Shown: piece by piece, positions 10,422-19,958 of the stretch
Layout: each line of letters opens with the position of its first letter
How positions within the stretch are numbered: the first letter of the stretch is position 1
Assembly: GCA_947471745.1 (NCBI GenBank)
Contig: CANJKZ010000774.1
Coordinates: 2,586,001 to 2,650,000 of the forward strand
DNA from: Closterium sp. Naga37s-1
Lineage: Eukaryota; Streptophyta; Zygnematophyceae; Desmidiales; Closteriaceae
DNA: 64,000 nucleotides
Reading direction: 5' to 3'
Translations under genes and position numbers: made by a program
The notes under the pieces: model-generated
The model's input: only the letters and a program-made list of their open reading frames with translations
Told to the model about the DNA's origin: nothing
Database searches by the model: none

Positions 10422-11242
10422 TGTTATAGTCACAATAGGCTTGAATGTGCCTAAAACGAAAGATAGAGAGCACAGACGGATTTCTGCACAGCGGCTTCAA
10501 ACGTTGATAGCGTTCTGCTCACAGCTGCAAATGACTTGATTCAAATTGGATCTGGAGCGTCTTCACGTCGTCTACAATTAGCAATTTAGATTGCACGATT
10601 TGATAAAGAATTGACGACACAGCGTCGGTTTGAACGAACGGTACTATGGCAGCCACTATAGTCTTAGAACACAAGATAGGAAGAGTTACGAGTTGGGAAT
10701 GACTCCCAGCTCCTACAAACCCCAAGAGCCGAGGTACAGTGATGTGGAACAGTGCCACACTGTCCCCAACCATGAAGGGTCTCGAAACTACCCTTCACTA
10801 GGGCCTACACCAAGTGAAATGTTACACTACACAAAGTAATGTAACTATCTTCAATATCTTGAGGTGTACCCTTTTTTGGCGAGCTTCGAAATCACTTGAG
10901 GCTTGACACCAAGGCTCGGGCTCTTCATCACAAACTCATCCTTGAGTTCTTGATGGGTCTGCTGCACACACCTGCGACACGCCAAACGTTCGACACAGGA
11001 CAAAATAGAAACCGCGCACGACAAAATAGAAACCGCGCGCGAGACACAAACGACCGCGTAACACGCGTCTAGCGATAACTCGCTATTGACTCGACACACA
11101 CACTCGACATCATGACTCAACATTCACACACAATTATAAGCATGAAATATATATTATCCCATGCCCTCATACCATTCCATACACACACACATTCACGCAC
11201 ACGGACAACAAGCCGAGTGCAAACCGTAGGGTTGCACCAACA
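10422..11242 (-). repeat. 3' LTR of copia B (shared with the tandem remnant)
   Basis: The plus strand starts TGTTATAGTC and ends CACCAACA. It is an almost exact copy of 16089-16908. In the tandem arrangement it is at once the 3' LTR of B and the 5' LTR of the truncated unit. Confidence 0.93.
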
Positions 11243-11255
11243 AACTCCCCCTCGG
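11243..11255 (-). promoter_or_regulatory. Polypurine tract of copia B
   Basis: On the minus strand CCGAGGGGGAGTT immediately precedes the LTR start TGTTGGTG. A polypurine tract in this position primes plus-strand DNA synthesis. Confidence 0.85.
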
Positions 11256-11283
11256 ATTGTTGGCCTTAGGATATGTTGCTCTC

Positions 11284-14200
11284 TCAGTTCAGAGCCATCC
11301 CAGCCAGCTTGCAACACTTCCAATGCTGCTGCTCCACCAGCCTCTTGGTCATCATGTCAGCCGGCTGCCCCGTGGTCTTCACGTAGCGCAACTCAACTTC
11401 ACCCGCGGTTACCATGCTCCTCGTCCAATGCCACTTCACCCTCATGTGCTTCGTGAGTCCATGCAACACAGGGTTCTTAGCAAGAGCAATGGCACCCTGG
11501 CTGTCACAGTACAATGGGTTAGGTCCTTGCTGCTCCTCCCCCAATTCAGCCAACAAACGCCGCTGCCACACAATCTCCCGTACGGCACGGAAGAGTGCCA
11601 TGTACTCGGACTCCACCGAGCTCAAAGCGTGGTCAACCTGCTTCTTGCTCTCCCAAGCAGTTGGGCCTCCACCAATACAGCATATGAAGCCTCCCACACT
11701 TGTCATGTCCTCTGGTTCTGATGCATATGAAGCATCCGAGTAGGCGGTGAGGAACAAACGTCCGGGTTCAACACCATCCGCGCCCTTTTGGCGCCTTTGT
11801 GCCGCCGCCGAGTATTGCAGCCCAACGGTCGGTGTTTGGCCAAGATACTTGGCCACCCTCATTCCAGCTGCTACCTGCTCCTCATTAGGGCATTGCACAA
11901 CCCTAGCCAGCTGCCCGGTAGCAAACGCGACGTCCGGTCGGGTGTTTACCGCCGCATACATGAGGCTGCCCACCAACGAGTGAAATCGGCGCCTCTCCTC
12001 TTCACCAACGCTCTCCTCCTCTGGTCCCTTCACACACTTGAACCCAGAGGGAAAGGGTGTAGCCACATGGCCTTCACTCTGCCCAAAGTTGGCAGCCAAT
12101 GCCTCCAGGTACTTTCGTTGATGCACCCGCATGCACCGCTTCTCCACATCTCGTTCGATGTGGAGCCCAAGGTAGAAGCTCACGTCACCAAGGGCCTTGC
12201 ACTTGAACTTGTCTTGAAGCTTCAGCATCACCTCCTTCACAAGGTCAGAAGAGGGTGAGAAAATGAGGATGTCATCCACATAAACCACCATGAAACTCCT
12301 CTGCTCCCCCTCGCCAAGCATGAACAAGGAGTGATCGGCCGTTGAGGGAGTGAAGCCGATCCCCTCCAACACTTCGCGCAGCTTCATGTACCATTGCCTA
12401 GGGGCCTGCTTCAGCCCATAGAGGGCCTTCTTCAGCTTCCACACTCTGCCACTACCATCATCAAACCCCTCTGGCTGCGCCATAAAAATCTCCTCCTCAA
12501 GGATGCCATTAAGGAATGCCGTTACGATGTCCATTTGCTTTACTACCCATCCTTTGATGGCGGCTCCCGCGAATAGGGTTCGCAGCGTCGTCGGCTTCAC
12601 CACAGGGGCAAACAGCTCCTTGAAGTCCACCTTCTCCTTCTGCTGGTACCCCTTGGCTACAAGCCTAGACTTGTAGCGCTCGATCTTGCCGTCGGCATCC
12701 GACTTGATTTTGAAGAGCCACTTGGACGTTATCGCCGTACGCCCCTCCGGTAGCTCCACCAATTCAAACGTGTCATTCTCCTCAATGCTCTTCAGCTCAC
12801 TCTCCATGGCCTTCTTCCAATCCTCAGCATCACTACTCTCCAAAGCCTCCTTGAGAGTTGCTGGTTCTCCCGGCATCTCCACCGGAGAGAAGAACGCGAA
12901 GGCACACTCCTCGTAGTCACTCTCCTCGTCGTCTCCGACCATCATTGCCGCTCCGGCTAGGGCTGTCTTGCCCTGCTTTCCCGGCGCATCATAGGTCAGC
13001 CTATTAGGGGGTTGAACTCTCCTCTTCCCCCTTCCTTCCTCCTCAGCTGCAGGGACTTGAAGGCCTTGGCGTTGCTGCGGTGTGGCTCGAATCCGTGGAG
13101 CACTCGTAGTACGGGAAGGGAGTGACGGTGCACGCTCGCTCACTTGCTGCACCTCCTCCTCTTCTTCCTCTGTATCATTGGCCTCCTCTCCCCCATTCAC
13201 AAGGGAGGATTGCCTTGTGGTTGTGCTGCCGCTGCTCAGCTCCAAAGGCAGCTCCACATGCTCCAAACCGGAACTCTTCACCTCCCCAAACCGCATGCCT
13301 ATCTTCGCCTCATTCTCCGCCTTCCAATCCTTGTACATGAAGTTCTCCATGAACTTGCAGTCCCTGCTCACCAAGAACTTCTTGGTGAATGGGTCCCAAA
13401 GAAGCCATCCCTTGCTGTTTTGAGCCATGCCCAAGTGCACGGCCCACACCGCCTTGGCACCAAGCTTGTTGTGCCGAAGATGCTTAGGCACGAGCGCCAT
13501 GCACATGCACCCGAACACCCGAAGCATATCCACCTTTGGCTTCCTTCCTAGCCACTCCACATAGGGCACCCATTTGTCTGCTCCCACATGAGTCAAGGCT
13601 CTGTTCTTGGCCACACACGCGCTCCGCACCGCATCAGGCCAGAAATAGTCGGGTAGCCCGGCTTCAATGAGCAACCCGCGTGCCGCCTCCGTGATTGTGC
13701 GGTTCACTCGCTCGGCGATGCCGTTCATTGCAGGGGAGTATGGCATGGTGAGGGAGTGCCGAATACCATTCTTCTTCAGCCACAACCCAAACTCCTTGCT
13801 CAGGAACTCTCCCCCTCGATCGGTGCGGATTGACTTGACTAGACGGTCTTGTTGCCGCTCCACCATCGGGAACCAATCCGTCTTCAACGTTTCAGCCACG
13901 TCGCTCTTCTTGGCCAGCATGTACACCCAAGTCATGCGGGTGTAGACGTCGACAATGGTGAGAAAATACTCAGCTCCAGCAGCTCCAAGCTTCAGGGGGC
14001 CCACCACGTCCATCACCACCTCATCAAGCGGTGCCTTTGCCGTTGCCTCCGAACTAGGGAACGGAAACCGGGTGAACTTGGCTTGAATGCACGTCGGGCA
14101 GCCAAGCACCTCATCGGGCTCCCCCTTCACACGTATGCCAGCAACCATCTCATTCTTCACTAGCTGCTGCAAGATGGGCAGGGCCACATGCCCCATGCGC

Positions 14201-14583
14201 CGATGCAAGGTGAGCCAATCACACTCCCCCGTAGCCGAAGTTGGATTGGAGAATGCCGCGCTCGCAATAGCGCCCCACATACTCTCTCCGTAGTCCTCCT
14301 CCGCTGCTGCCTCTGGGTTCTCCTCACCCTTTTGCTGCTCCTTGGTTGCTGCACCACTCTCCTTAGGTTCACTGAACTTGCTGGTCCCTCCAGGTTTGCT
14401 CTTCTTGAGCTCATTCTCCTTAGCGCGACCGTTCGCAGCCATCGTCGCTACCGACCGCTCCATCCTTGGTGCTGATGCTTGCTGCCACTTGCCTCTCCTT
14501 AGGCATAGGGACCACTGGGATCTGCCACATCTCGTTGTAGACATCCCTGTCCTCATGAAGGTCCCAAAGAATTCGATCGCCAA
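11284..14583 (-). CDS. Copia B Pol: integrase, reverse transcriptase, RNase H
   Basis: An uninterrupted frame of about 1100 codons. In order it shows the pre-integrase zinc site (LHRRMGHV, then GCPTCIQAK), integrase catalytic residues in VMDVVGP, IRTDRGGEF and NGIAERVNR, a Glu/Ser-rich linker, RT (TAFLNGILEEEIFMAQPEG, YGLKQAPRQWY and the catalytic VVYVDDILIFS) and RNase H (YSDASYA, SSVESEYMAL, YCDSQGAIALAKN). It ends KLAGMALN. The frame overlaps the gag-protease frame by 164 nt and lies one nucleotide forward of it. The first residues of the open frame are therefore not a true start, and expression would need a +1 shift, or a single indel has split an original polyprotein. Length and motifs suit a functional copia Pol. 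Confidence 0.95.
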   Translation of the reverse strand: MAIEFFGTFMRTGMSTTRCGRSQWSLCLRRGKWQQASAPRMERSVATMAANGRAKENELKKSKPGGTSKFSEPKESGAATKEQQKGEENPEAAAEEDYGESMWGAIASAAFSNPTSATGECDWLTLHRRMGHVALPILQQLVKNEMVAGIRVKGEPDEVLGCPTCIQAKFTRFPFPSSEATAKAPLDEVVMDVVGPLKLGAAGAEYFLTIVDVYTRMTWVYMLAKKSDVAETLKTDWFPMVERQQDRLVKSIRTDRGGEFLSKEFGLWLKKNGIRHSLTMPYSPAMNGIAERVNRTITEAARGLLIEAGLPDYFWPDAVRSACVAKNRALTHVGADKWVPYVEWLGRKPKVDMLRVFGCMCMALVPKHLRHNKLGAKAVWAVHLGMAQNSKGWLLWDPFTKKFLVSRDCKFMENFMYKDWKAENEAKIGMRFGEVKSSGLEHVELPLELSSGSTTTRQSSLVNGGEEANDTEEEEEEVQQVSERAPSLPSRTTSAPRIRATPQQRQGLQVPAAEEEGRGKRRVQPPNRLTYDAPGKQGKTALAGAAMMVGDDEESDYEECAFAFFSPVEMPGEPATLKEALESSDAEDWKKAMESELKSIEENDTFELVELPEGRTAITSKWLFKIKSDADGKIERYKSRLVAKGYQQKEKVDFKELFAPVVKPTTLRTLFAGAAIKGWVVKQMDIVTAFLNGILEEEIFMAQPEGFDDGSGRVWKLKKALYGLKQAPRQWYMKLREVLEGIGFTPSTADHSLFMLGEGEQRSFMVVYVDDILIFSPSSDLVKEVMLKLQDKFKCKALGDVSFYLGLHIERDVEKRCMRVHQRKYLEALAANFGQSEGHVATPFPSGFKCVKGPEEESVGEEERRRFHSLVGSLMYAAVNTRPDVAFATGQLARVVQCPNEEQVAAGMRVAKYLGQTPTVGLQYSAAAQRRQKGADGVEPGRLFLTAYSDASYASEPEDMTSVGGFICCIGGGPTAWESKKQVDHALSSVESEYMALFRAVREIVWQRRLLAELGEEQQGPNPLYCDSQGAIALAKNPVLHGLTKHMRVKWHWTRSMVTAGEVELRYVKTTGQPADMMTKRLVEQQHWKCCKLAGMALN

Positions 14584-16054
14584 GCCTTGCGGTGTAGGTC
14601 TTGGCTCCCTTCGAGTTCGTGTCCATGCCGGCCTTTGCCAACCGCCGCACGGAAATCAGGTTTGCAGCAAGGCTGGGCACCCAAAGCACGTTCTTGAGGC
14701 CCACCATCTTCCCACCAGCACCCTTGAACATGGCCTTGCCCATGCCTTTCACCTCTGCTCGCTGCCCCAAAGCCGATGTGACATGCTTCACCGGTGACGG
14801 CTCGAGTTCGGTGAGCAAGTCCGGGCGAGGTGTCATGCTATAGGTAGCGCCACTATCAATCGCCCAATAGTCCAGGGGGTGTAGGGTCACCTTCCCCACA
14901 GCTGCTGGCTCCTCAAAGCCTTCATCCTTCTCTGGACCAGCCGGTACTTGCGTCGACACGAAGTAGAATAGACCCGGGTATCGATCGTCGCTCGGGTCCT
15001 TGTCGTTGTCTCCGCTCTTCATGTTTGCAGCTCCGCCACCGCGACCGCCACGGCCTCCACGGCCTCGTCCTCTCCCTCCTCCTGCTCCTCTACCCTCTTG
15101 GCCTTGAGCAGGGGTCCAACCATCAGGGAGTTTGTAGCAGTCGCGCCACATGTGTCCGCTCTTGTGGCAATAGTGACACTCGCCGTCGAATCGGCCGCGA
15201 CCGCGTCCGTAGCTCTTGTCGTCGCTGCCGTAACCGCCACTCCTGCGGCCTCCGCCGAAGTTGCTGCCACCAAACCTTCCTCCCCCTCGTCCTCTGCCTC
15301 TTCCTCGACCATATCCACGGCCGATGCTCGCTGCCCCAGCGCCATCCGCACTCGCCAACTCACGGCGGCGGAAATCCTCTTGAAGGATAGCTCGCTTCAC
15401 GTCTTCAAGCGAGAGGCGGGGCAAGTCGCGATTAAGGTTGATGATGAGCGAGGACCATGACTCTGGGAGTAAGGCCAGCAACTTGGTCTTCTTTTGGAGC
15501 TCACTGTAGTTCAAATCAGCTCCCTCAAGCCGCGTCAACAAGTCGAAGAATTTCTGCACCCCTTCTTCAACCGCTTCGTCTTCTTCAATTCGTAGTGCCG
15601 CCATTTGCCGTTCCAACACCACCGCTACCGCCGCTGTTGCAGGAGCATGTACACCCTTGAGAGCAGCCCATGCCTTTGGTCCTTTCTCTGGTTCACGCTG
15701 GAATGGCTTGATGTGACGGATCTGACTGCTCCCCAACGCTTGCCCAAGTAAGAGATAGCCTTGTGCGCTCTTCCGCACCCACGGGCTCTTCTCCGGGTCG
15801 TTCTCGGGGCGCTTCTCCGTTCCTTCCATCACCTCCAGCAGGTCATAGTGGTCAAAGATGTTCTCCATCTTGAAGGACCATTCAGCAAAGTTGTCACCGT
15901 TGAACTTGTCAAGCCCAAACACCCTAGGCTCATCCCTAGGTGGGCCAAGACTTGGTTGCATGGGCGCCATGGCTGAATCACGGGGTTGGCCTTGAGCTTG
16001 AGCTTCTCCACTGCCACCAGCACCTCTGCCACCCCTTTCCTCAGGTCCAGACAT
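14420..16054 (-). CDS. Copia B Gag-protease
   Basis: The frame is open from the PBS; the first true ATG gives MSGPEERGGRGAGG at 16054, about 30 nt after the PBS, and I prefer it to the upstream GTG. Gag includes FGLDKFNGDNFAEWSFKMEN, typical of copia capsid N-termini. An Arg/Gly-rich segment follows, then a canonical CCHC zinc knuckle CHYCHKSGHMWRDC. Protease follows with AIDSGATYSM (catalytic Asp) and the C-terminal part through LAANLISVRRLAKAG. The frame stops at 14420, shortly after the protease domain and inside the overlap with pol. Gag packages the RNA; the protease would cut the polyprotein. Confidence 0.94.
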   Translation of the reverse strand: MSGPEERGGRGAGGSGEAQAQGQPRDSAMAPMQPSLGPPRDEPRVFGLDKFNGDNFAEWSFKMENIFDHYDLLEVMEGTEKRPENDPEKSPWVRKSAQGYLLLGQALGSSQIRHIKPFQREPEKGPKAWAALKGVHAPATAAVAVVLERQMAALRIEEDEAVEEGVQKFFDLLTRLEGADLNYSELQKKTKLLALLPESWSSLIINLNRDLPRLSLEDVKRAILQEDFRRRELASADGAGAASIGRGYGRGRGRGRGGGRFGGSNFGGGRRSGGYGSDDKSYGRGRGRFDGECHYCHKSGHMWRDCYKLPDGWTPAQGQEGRGAGGGRGRGRGGRGGRGGGAANMKSGDNDKDPSDDRYPGLFYFVSTQVPAGPEKDEGFEEPAAVGKVTLHPLDYWAIDSGATYSMTPRPDLLTELEPSPVKHVTSALGQRAEVKGMGKAMFKGAGGKMVGLKNVLWVPSLAANLISVRRLAKAGMDTNSKGAKTYTARLGDRILWDLHEDRDVYNEMWQIPVVPMPKERQVAASISTKDGAVGSDDGCERSR

Positions 16055-16074
16055 TGTCGAAACTGCTCCAAGGG

Positions 16075-16086
16075 CCTCTGATACCA
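16075..16086 (-). promoter_or_regulatory. Primer binding site of copia B
   Basis: The minus strand reads TGGTATCAGAGG, complementary to the initiator tRNA-Met 3' end except for the last base. It is separated from the LTR end by two bases. Confidence 0.9.
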
Positions 16087-16088
16087 CT

Positions 16089-16908
16089 TGTTATAGTCAC
16101 AATAGGCTTGAATGTGCCTAAAACGAAAGATAGAGAGCACAGACGGATTTCTGCACAGCGGCTTCAAACGTTGATAGCGTTCTGCTCACAGCTGCAAATG
16201 ACTTGATTCAAATTGGATCTGGAGCGTCTTCACGTCGTCTACAATTAGCAATTTAGATTGCACGATTTCATAAAGAATTGACGACACAGCGTCGGTTTGA
16301 ACGAACGTTACTATGGCAGCTACTATAGTCTTAGAACACAAGATAGGAAGAGTTACGAGTTGGGAATGACTCCCAGCTCCTACAAACCCCAAGAGCCGAG
16401 GTACAGTGATGTGGAACAGTGCCACACTGTCCCCAACCAAGAAGGGTCTCGAAACTACCCTTCACTAGGGCCTACACCAAGTGAAATGTTACACTACACA
16501 AAGTAATGTAACTATCTTCAATATCTTGAGGTGTACCCTTTTTGGCGAGCTTCGAAATCACTTGAGGCTTGACACCAAGGCTCGGGCTCTTCATCACAAA
16601 CTCATCCTTGAGTTCTTGATGGGTCTGCTGCACACACCTGCGACACGCCAAACGTTCGACACAGGACAAAATAGAAACCGCGCACGACAAAATAGAAACC
16701 GCGCGCGAGACACAAACGACCGCGTAACACGCGTCTAGCGATAACTCGCTATTGACTCGACACACACACTCGACATCATGACTCAACATTCACACACAAT
16801 TATAAGCATGAAATATATATTATCCCATGCCCTCATACCATTCCATACACACACACATTCACGCACACGGACAACAAGCCGAGTGCAAACCGTAGGGTTG
16901 CACCAACA
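16089..16908 (-). repeat. 5' LTR of copia B (820 bp)
   Basis: The plus strand starts TGTTATAG and ends CCAACA. The few differences I can see from the copy at 10422-11242 include single substitutions near 16270, 16308, 16321 and 16440. It contains CA-rich runs near 16780-16865. Confidence 0.93.
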
Positions 16909-16910
16909 AA

Positions 16911-17016
16911 TACAACTGTAATGATGTGAATGGTTGGAGTTCGGATCATTGCGAGAAAGATTGGAATGGAAAGTGCGCTACGAAGCGTAATGCCTACAAG
17001 AAAGAGTGCGCACCAA
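16911..17016 (+). CDS. Partial host exon with ordered cysteines (ShKT-like pattern)
   Basis: Directly after the LTR of copia B the plus frame encodes four cysteines spaced C-x10-C-x7-C-x10-C, including the segments CEKDWNGKC and NAYKKEC. The exon ends at a strong splice donor, GTAAGT, at 17017. The spacing and the Trp-Gly-Cys-Tyr-Cys order resemble an ShKT cysteine module, common in secreted and ER proteins of algae and plants, but the central loop is one residue shorter than typical. The 5' part is cut by the retrotransposon, so only one exon fragment is seen. It could instead be a chance frame; there is no second line of evidence. Confidence 0.35.
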
Positions 17017-17447
17017 GTAAGTAATCTGTCACCCACGGGTGACGACATGATGTCAGATATAATCAGCAAAATTTGTTGATTATGAATTCCCGTTTTCGGC
17101 CCTCATGTCATCACATTCTTCTTACGACCGTCCCATCGCATCACAATCTGTTTACTAACCCACGCCATTTCGTCACATCCTGCATGGCCCCCACTATTCC
17201 ACGTTGCAATGTTTGTTCCCTTCTCTGTGGGCAGTGCATTCCTTGGCCTCTGGAGGTGTATCTACTGGGGGGGGTGCTGATCCCCACATCCCTTCGATTG
17301 TGACTCTTCCATTGCTTGTGGTAGTTCGTGCACGTATGTAGGTGGTGACTGTGAGCGGTTGACATGATAAATATTCGTGTATCCATCATCCTTTGCTTAC
17401 ATTGCAGTTGTAATGCTCCTTGTAAACTATTGTTACTACATAGTAGG
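17017..17447 (+). other. Putative intron and flank after the cysteine exon
   Basis: This begins with a consensus donor. A plausible acceptor, TTACATTGCAG, ends at 17407; joining there in phase gives only about 20 more codons before a stop inside the 23-bp repeat. A short perfect inverted repeat GTCACCC/GGGTGAC lies near 17028-17043. No other gene was seen. Confidence 0.35.
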
Positions 17448-17757
17448 CATGACCTCATGCATGGAACAAGTATGACCTCATGCATGGAACAAGCATGACC
17501 TCATGCATGGAACAAGCATGACCTCATGCATGGAACAAGCATGACCTCATGCATGGAACAAGCATGACCTCATGCATGGAACAAGCATGACCTCATGCAT
17601 GGAACAAGTATGACCTCATGCATGGAACAAGTATGACCTCATGCATGGAACAAGTATGACCTCATGCATGGAACAAGTATGACGTCATGCATGGAGCAAG
17701 TATGACGTCATGCATGGAGCAAGTATGACGTCATGCATGGAACAAGTATGACCTCAT
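17448..17757 (+). repeat. 23-bp minisatellite (about 13.5 copies)
   Basis: The unit is TATGACCTCATGCATGGAAC followed by AAG, head to tail and nearly perfect. Three consecutive late units carry TGACGTCA instead of TGACCTCA, creating a perfect palindrome identical to a CRE/ATF bZIP site. ATGCAT in every unit is also palindromic. Confidence 0.95.
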
Positions 17758-17888
17758 ACACTCTGCCTTTCACACATGTACCTGAGCACACGGGCACATG
17801 GGCTGGAGCTCAGGTGGTTTTCAGTCGTTGCTGAATTGTATGATTGAATCTTTGTCTCGTTCCTGCCCACACAATTGCCAAGTAGTTT

Positions 17889-18640
17889 TGCCTCATCATC
17901 CTCATTCGCCTCATCATCCTCATTCGCCTCATCATCCTCATTCCCCTCATCATCCTCATTCGCCTCGTCATCCCCATTCCCCTCATCATCCTCATTCCCC
18001 CCATCATCCCCATTCCCCTCATCATCCCCATTCTCCTCATCATCCCCATTCCCCTCATCATCCCCATTCGCCTCATCATCCTCATTCCCCTCATCATCCT
18101 CATTCCCCTCATCATCCCCATTCGCCTCATCATCCTCATTCCCCTCATCATCCCCATTCCCCTCATCATCCTCATTCGCCTCATCATCCTCATTCGCCTC
18201 ATCATCCCCATTCCCCTCATTATCCTCATTCGCCTCATCATTCTCATTCCCCTCATCATCCTCATTCCCCTCATCATCCTCATTCGCATCATCATCCTCA
18301 TTCCCTTCATCATCCCCATTCGCCTCATCATCCTCGTTCCCCTCATCATCCCTATTCGCCCCATCATCCTCATTCGCCTCATCACCCCCATTATCCTCGT
18401 TATCCTCATTCCCCTCATCATCCTCATTCCCCTCATCATCCTCATTCCCCTCATCATCCTCATTCGCCTCATCATCCTCATTCCCCTCATCTTCTTCATT
18501 CCCCCCATCATCCCCATTCTCCTCGTCATCCTCATTCGCCTCATCCTTCTCATTCCCCTGATCATCCTCATTCCCCTCATCATCCTCATTCCCCTCATCA
18601 TCCTCATTCACCTCGTCATCCTCATTCCCCTCTTCACCCT
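17889..18640. repeat. 18-bp minisatellite CCTCATCATCCTCATTCS (about 42 copies)
   Basis: An imperfect head-to-tail array with an 18-bp period. Because 18 is divisible by 3, both strands stay open: the plus strand reads (His-Pro-His-Ser-Pro-His)n and the minus strand reads an acidic (Asn-Glu-Asp-Asp-Glu-Gly/Ala)n. The minus-strand frame runs 17754-18869 (371 codons) with a hydrophobic, Pro/Leu-rich N-terminal part. A real acidic-repeat protein cannot be excluded, but repeat structure alone explains the frame. Confidence 0.93.
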
Positions 18641-18769
18641 CATCATCCTCATCAGACGTAGAAGCAAGAAGGAAAGGCATAGATGGGCGAGGTAAGGTGG
18701 ATGGGGAGGGGAGGAAGGGGAGGAGGGGGGGGAGTGGGAGGAGGGGGAGGAGGAGGTTGATAAAGATGA
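18641..18769. other. Purine-rich spacer
   Basis: G/A-rich sequence between the minisatellite and the first coding-like exon. No feature is recognised. Confidence 0.5.
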
Positions 18770-18939
18770 GAGCATGGGGTGGAGGGTAGAACCAGTGGAG
18801 GCAAGCTCTCCAATCATGCATACGGCGATGCCACGTCAGATGCCAAGGGACGGGCGGCACGGGCGGCATTCCGTCGTCAGTTAGCGGCGGAGGAGCTACA
18901 GCGCGGTTTGGAGGACGAGGGGTTTGTCAGAGAGATGAG
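18770..18939 (+). CDS. Penultimate exon of a host-like gene, unknown function
   Basis: The plus frame is open from a TGA at 18767-18769 and encodes a basic/acidic helical-looking segment: AARAAFRRQLAAEELQRG and then LEDEGFVREM. It ends ATGAG just before GTGAGT, a strong donor at 18940. The phase (two bases of a codon) fits exactly the acceptor at 19414, and the joined frame runs to a stop. The upstream limit of the exon is uncertain because acceptors and the 18-bp minisatellite lie close by. I do not recognise the family. Confidence 0.5.
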
Positions 18940-19414
18940 GTGAGTGGGGGTGGGGAGAAGGGAAGGAGGGGGGTGGTGGGAAGGGAGTAAAGGGGGGGAA
19001 TTGAACAGGGGTTTGAGGTGTGTGTGGGGGGAAGGGGGGGAGGAGTGGTGGGATGGGGTAGAGAAAGAGTGGGGGAGGAAAAAAGGAGGAAATGGGAGTG
19101 ATTGGATGGAGTCACATGGTGATGAGGGTAGTGAGAGGGAGATGGTGAGAGTGGGTGACAATTGTGTTGTGTGATGAGGGATGATGTTGTATTAGTATTG
19201 CATAATTTTGCCCATCTTTCCACACTACCTTCGATTATAGACTTTCCTACCAACTCACCACTTTACCTTCTTGCCACATCTCCTTTTCACCATCTCGCCA
19301 CTTTACCATCTCTCACCACATCACGTTCTTCCTATCTCATCACCTCACCCCACCTCGCCACATCACTACCATGTCTCTTCATTCCCCCATCTCCCCATCC
19401 CACCATCCCGCCAG
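18940..19414 (+). other. Putative 475-bp GT-AG intron
   Basis: The donor is GTGAGTGGGG. The acceptor CATCCCGCCAG follows about 40 nt of pyrimidine-rich sequence. Parts recur on the minus strand at 958-1099, so the intron was duplicated with the exon. Confidence 0.5.
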
Positions 19415-19544
19415 GGCCACACACACTGCCTTCGCGGCCTCTCTCCAAGCCTCCACTGCTGCCATCGCATCTGCCCTCCGAGACCATCCTCTGCTGCTCT
19501 CCCTGCCCCTCGCTCTCTCTGCCGTTGCCAGATGTCTCCCTTGA
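19415..19544 (+). CDS. Terminal exon of the host-like gene
   Basis: After splicing (AG plus G gives Arg) the frame encodes 42 residues: ATHTAFAASLQASTAAIASA, a further stretch ending LSAVARCLP, then TGA at 19542-19544. It is Ala/Leu-rich and helix-forming, without a recognisable domain. Two further copies of this exon exist in the window (81-1099 minus, 8351-8525 plus), and their differences still leave the frame readable. Either this is a multi-copy gene family or a mobile element spread the segment. Confidence 0.5.
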
Positions 19545-19953
19545 AAGATCCCCCTTCTGCATTATGCTAGTGGAGCTGACCAGTTTGAATTGTATCGGAA
19601 AGTCACGGCATGACCAACCTAGAGATTTTTTTTTTTTTTTTTTTTTTTATGCATGGGAGTCCGTACTGGAATAATTGCAATCAGGGCTTCAGATTGGTTT
19701 TGGGCCACCCTTTGGAATCAGGGTATCAGGTACAGGGTCATCCCTAGGTTTTGAGCCTGCCTGATGCATAAGATGGTGTGGTTTTTTCTGTTTGATGCAT
19801 AAGAATTTCCTTCAAAACATTTCTGCTGAATCAGAAAATGTTAAAATTCAATTTCTGATTGGTTTTCTTAGAGCCCTCCTCATTTCACTATGTTCTATAC
19901 CTTACGAAGGAATTGCAAAAGAAGAACGCGTGACTTTGGGACTCGCACTCGGA
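19545..19953 (+). other. 3' flank of the host-like gene
   Basis: It contains a T23 run at 19626-19648, a segment shared with about 8495-8525, and an AT-rich stretch with the word GATGCATAAG repeated at about 19763 and 19793. No gene was seen. It ends at the TSD (TGCTC, 19954-19958) of copia C. Confidence 0.5.
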
Positions 19954-19958
19954 TGCTC

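Larger units (their letters stand above)
10422..16908 (-). mobile_element. Ty1/copia LTR retrotransposon, family 2, copy B (nearly intact)
   Basis: Two about 820-bp LTRs that differ at only a handful of positions by eye bound a complete gag, protease, integrase, RT and RNase H on the minus strand. All catalytic motifs are visible. The ends are TGTT...AACA. No TSD can be read because the 3' LTR runs on into a second truncated gag (9668-10421); the right flank is AATAC. High LTR similarity and open frames point to recent activity. This is the only family-2 element in the window. Confidence 0.95.

Noticed and set aside
14495..14515. Ty1-type slippery heptamer CTTAGGC in the copia B gag-pol overlap
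   Set aside because: The heptamer is on the plus strand; the element is transcribed from the minus strand.
17798..18661. His-Pro-His-Ser-Pro-His repeat protein on the plus strand
   Set aside because: It is an 18-bp minisatellite read in a multiple-of-3 period; both strands are open and there is no gene context.
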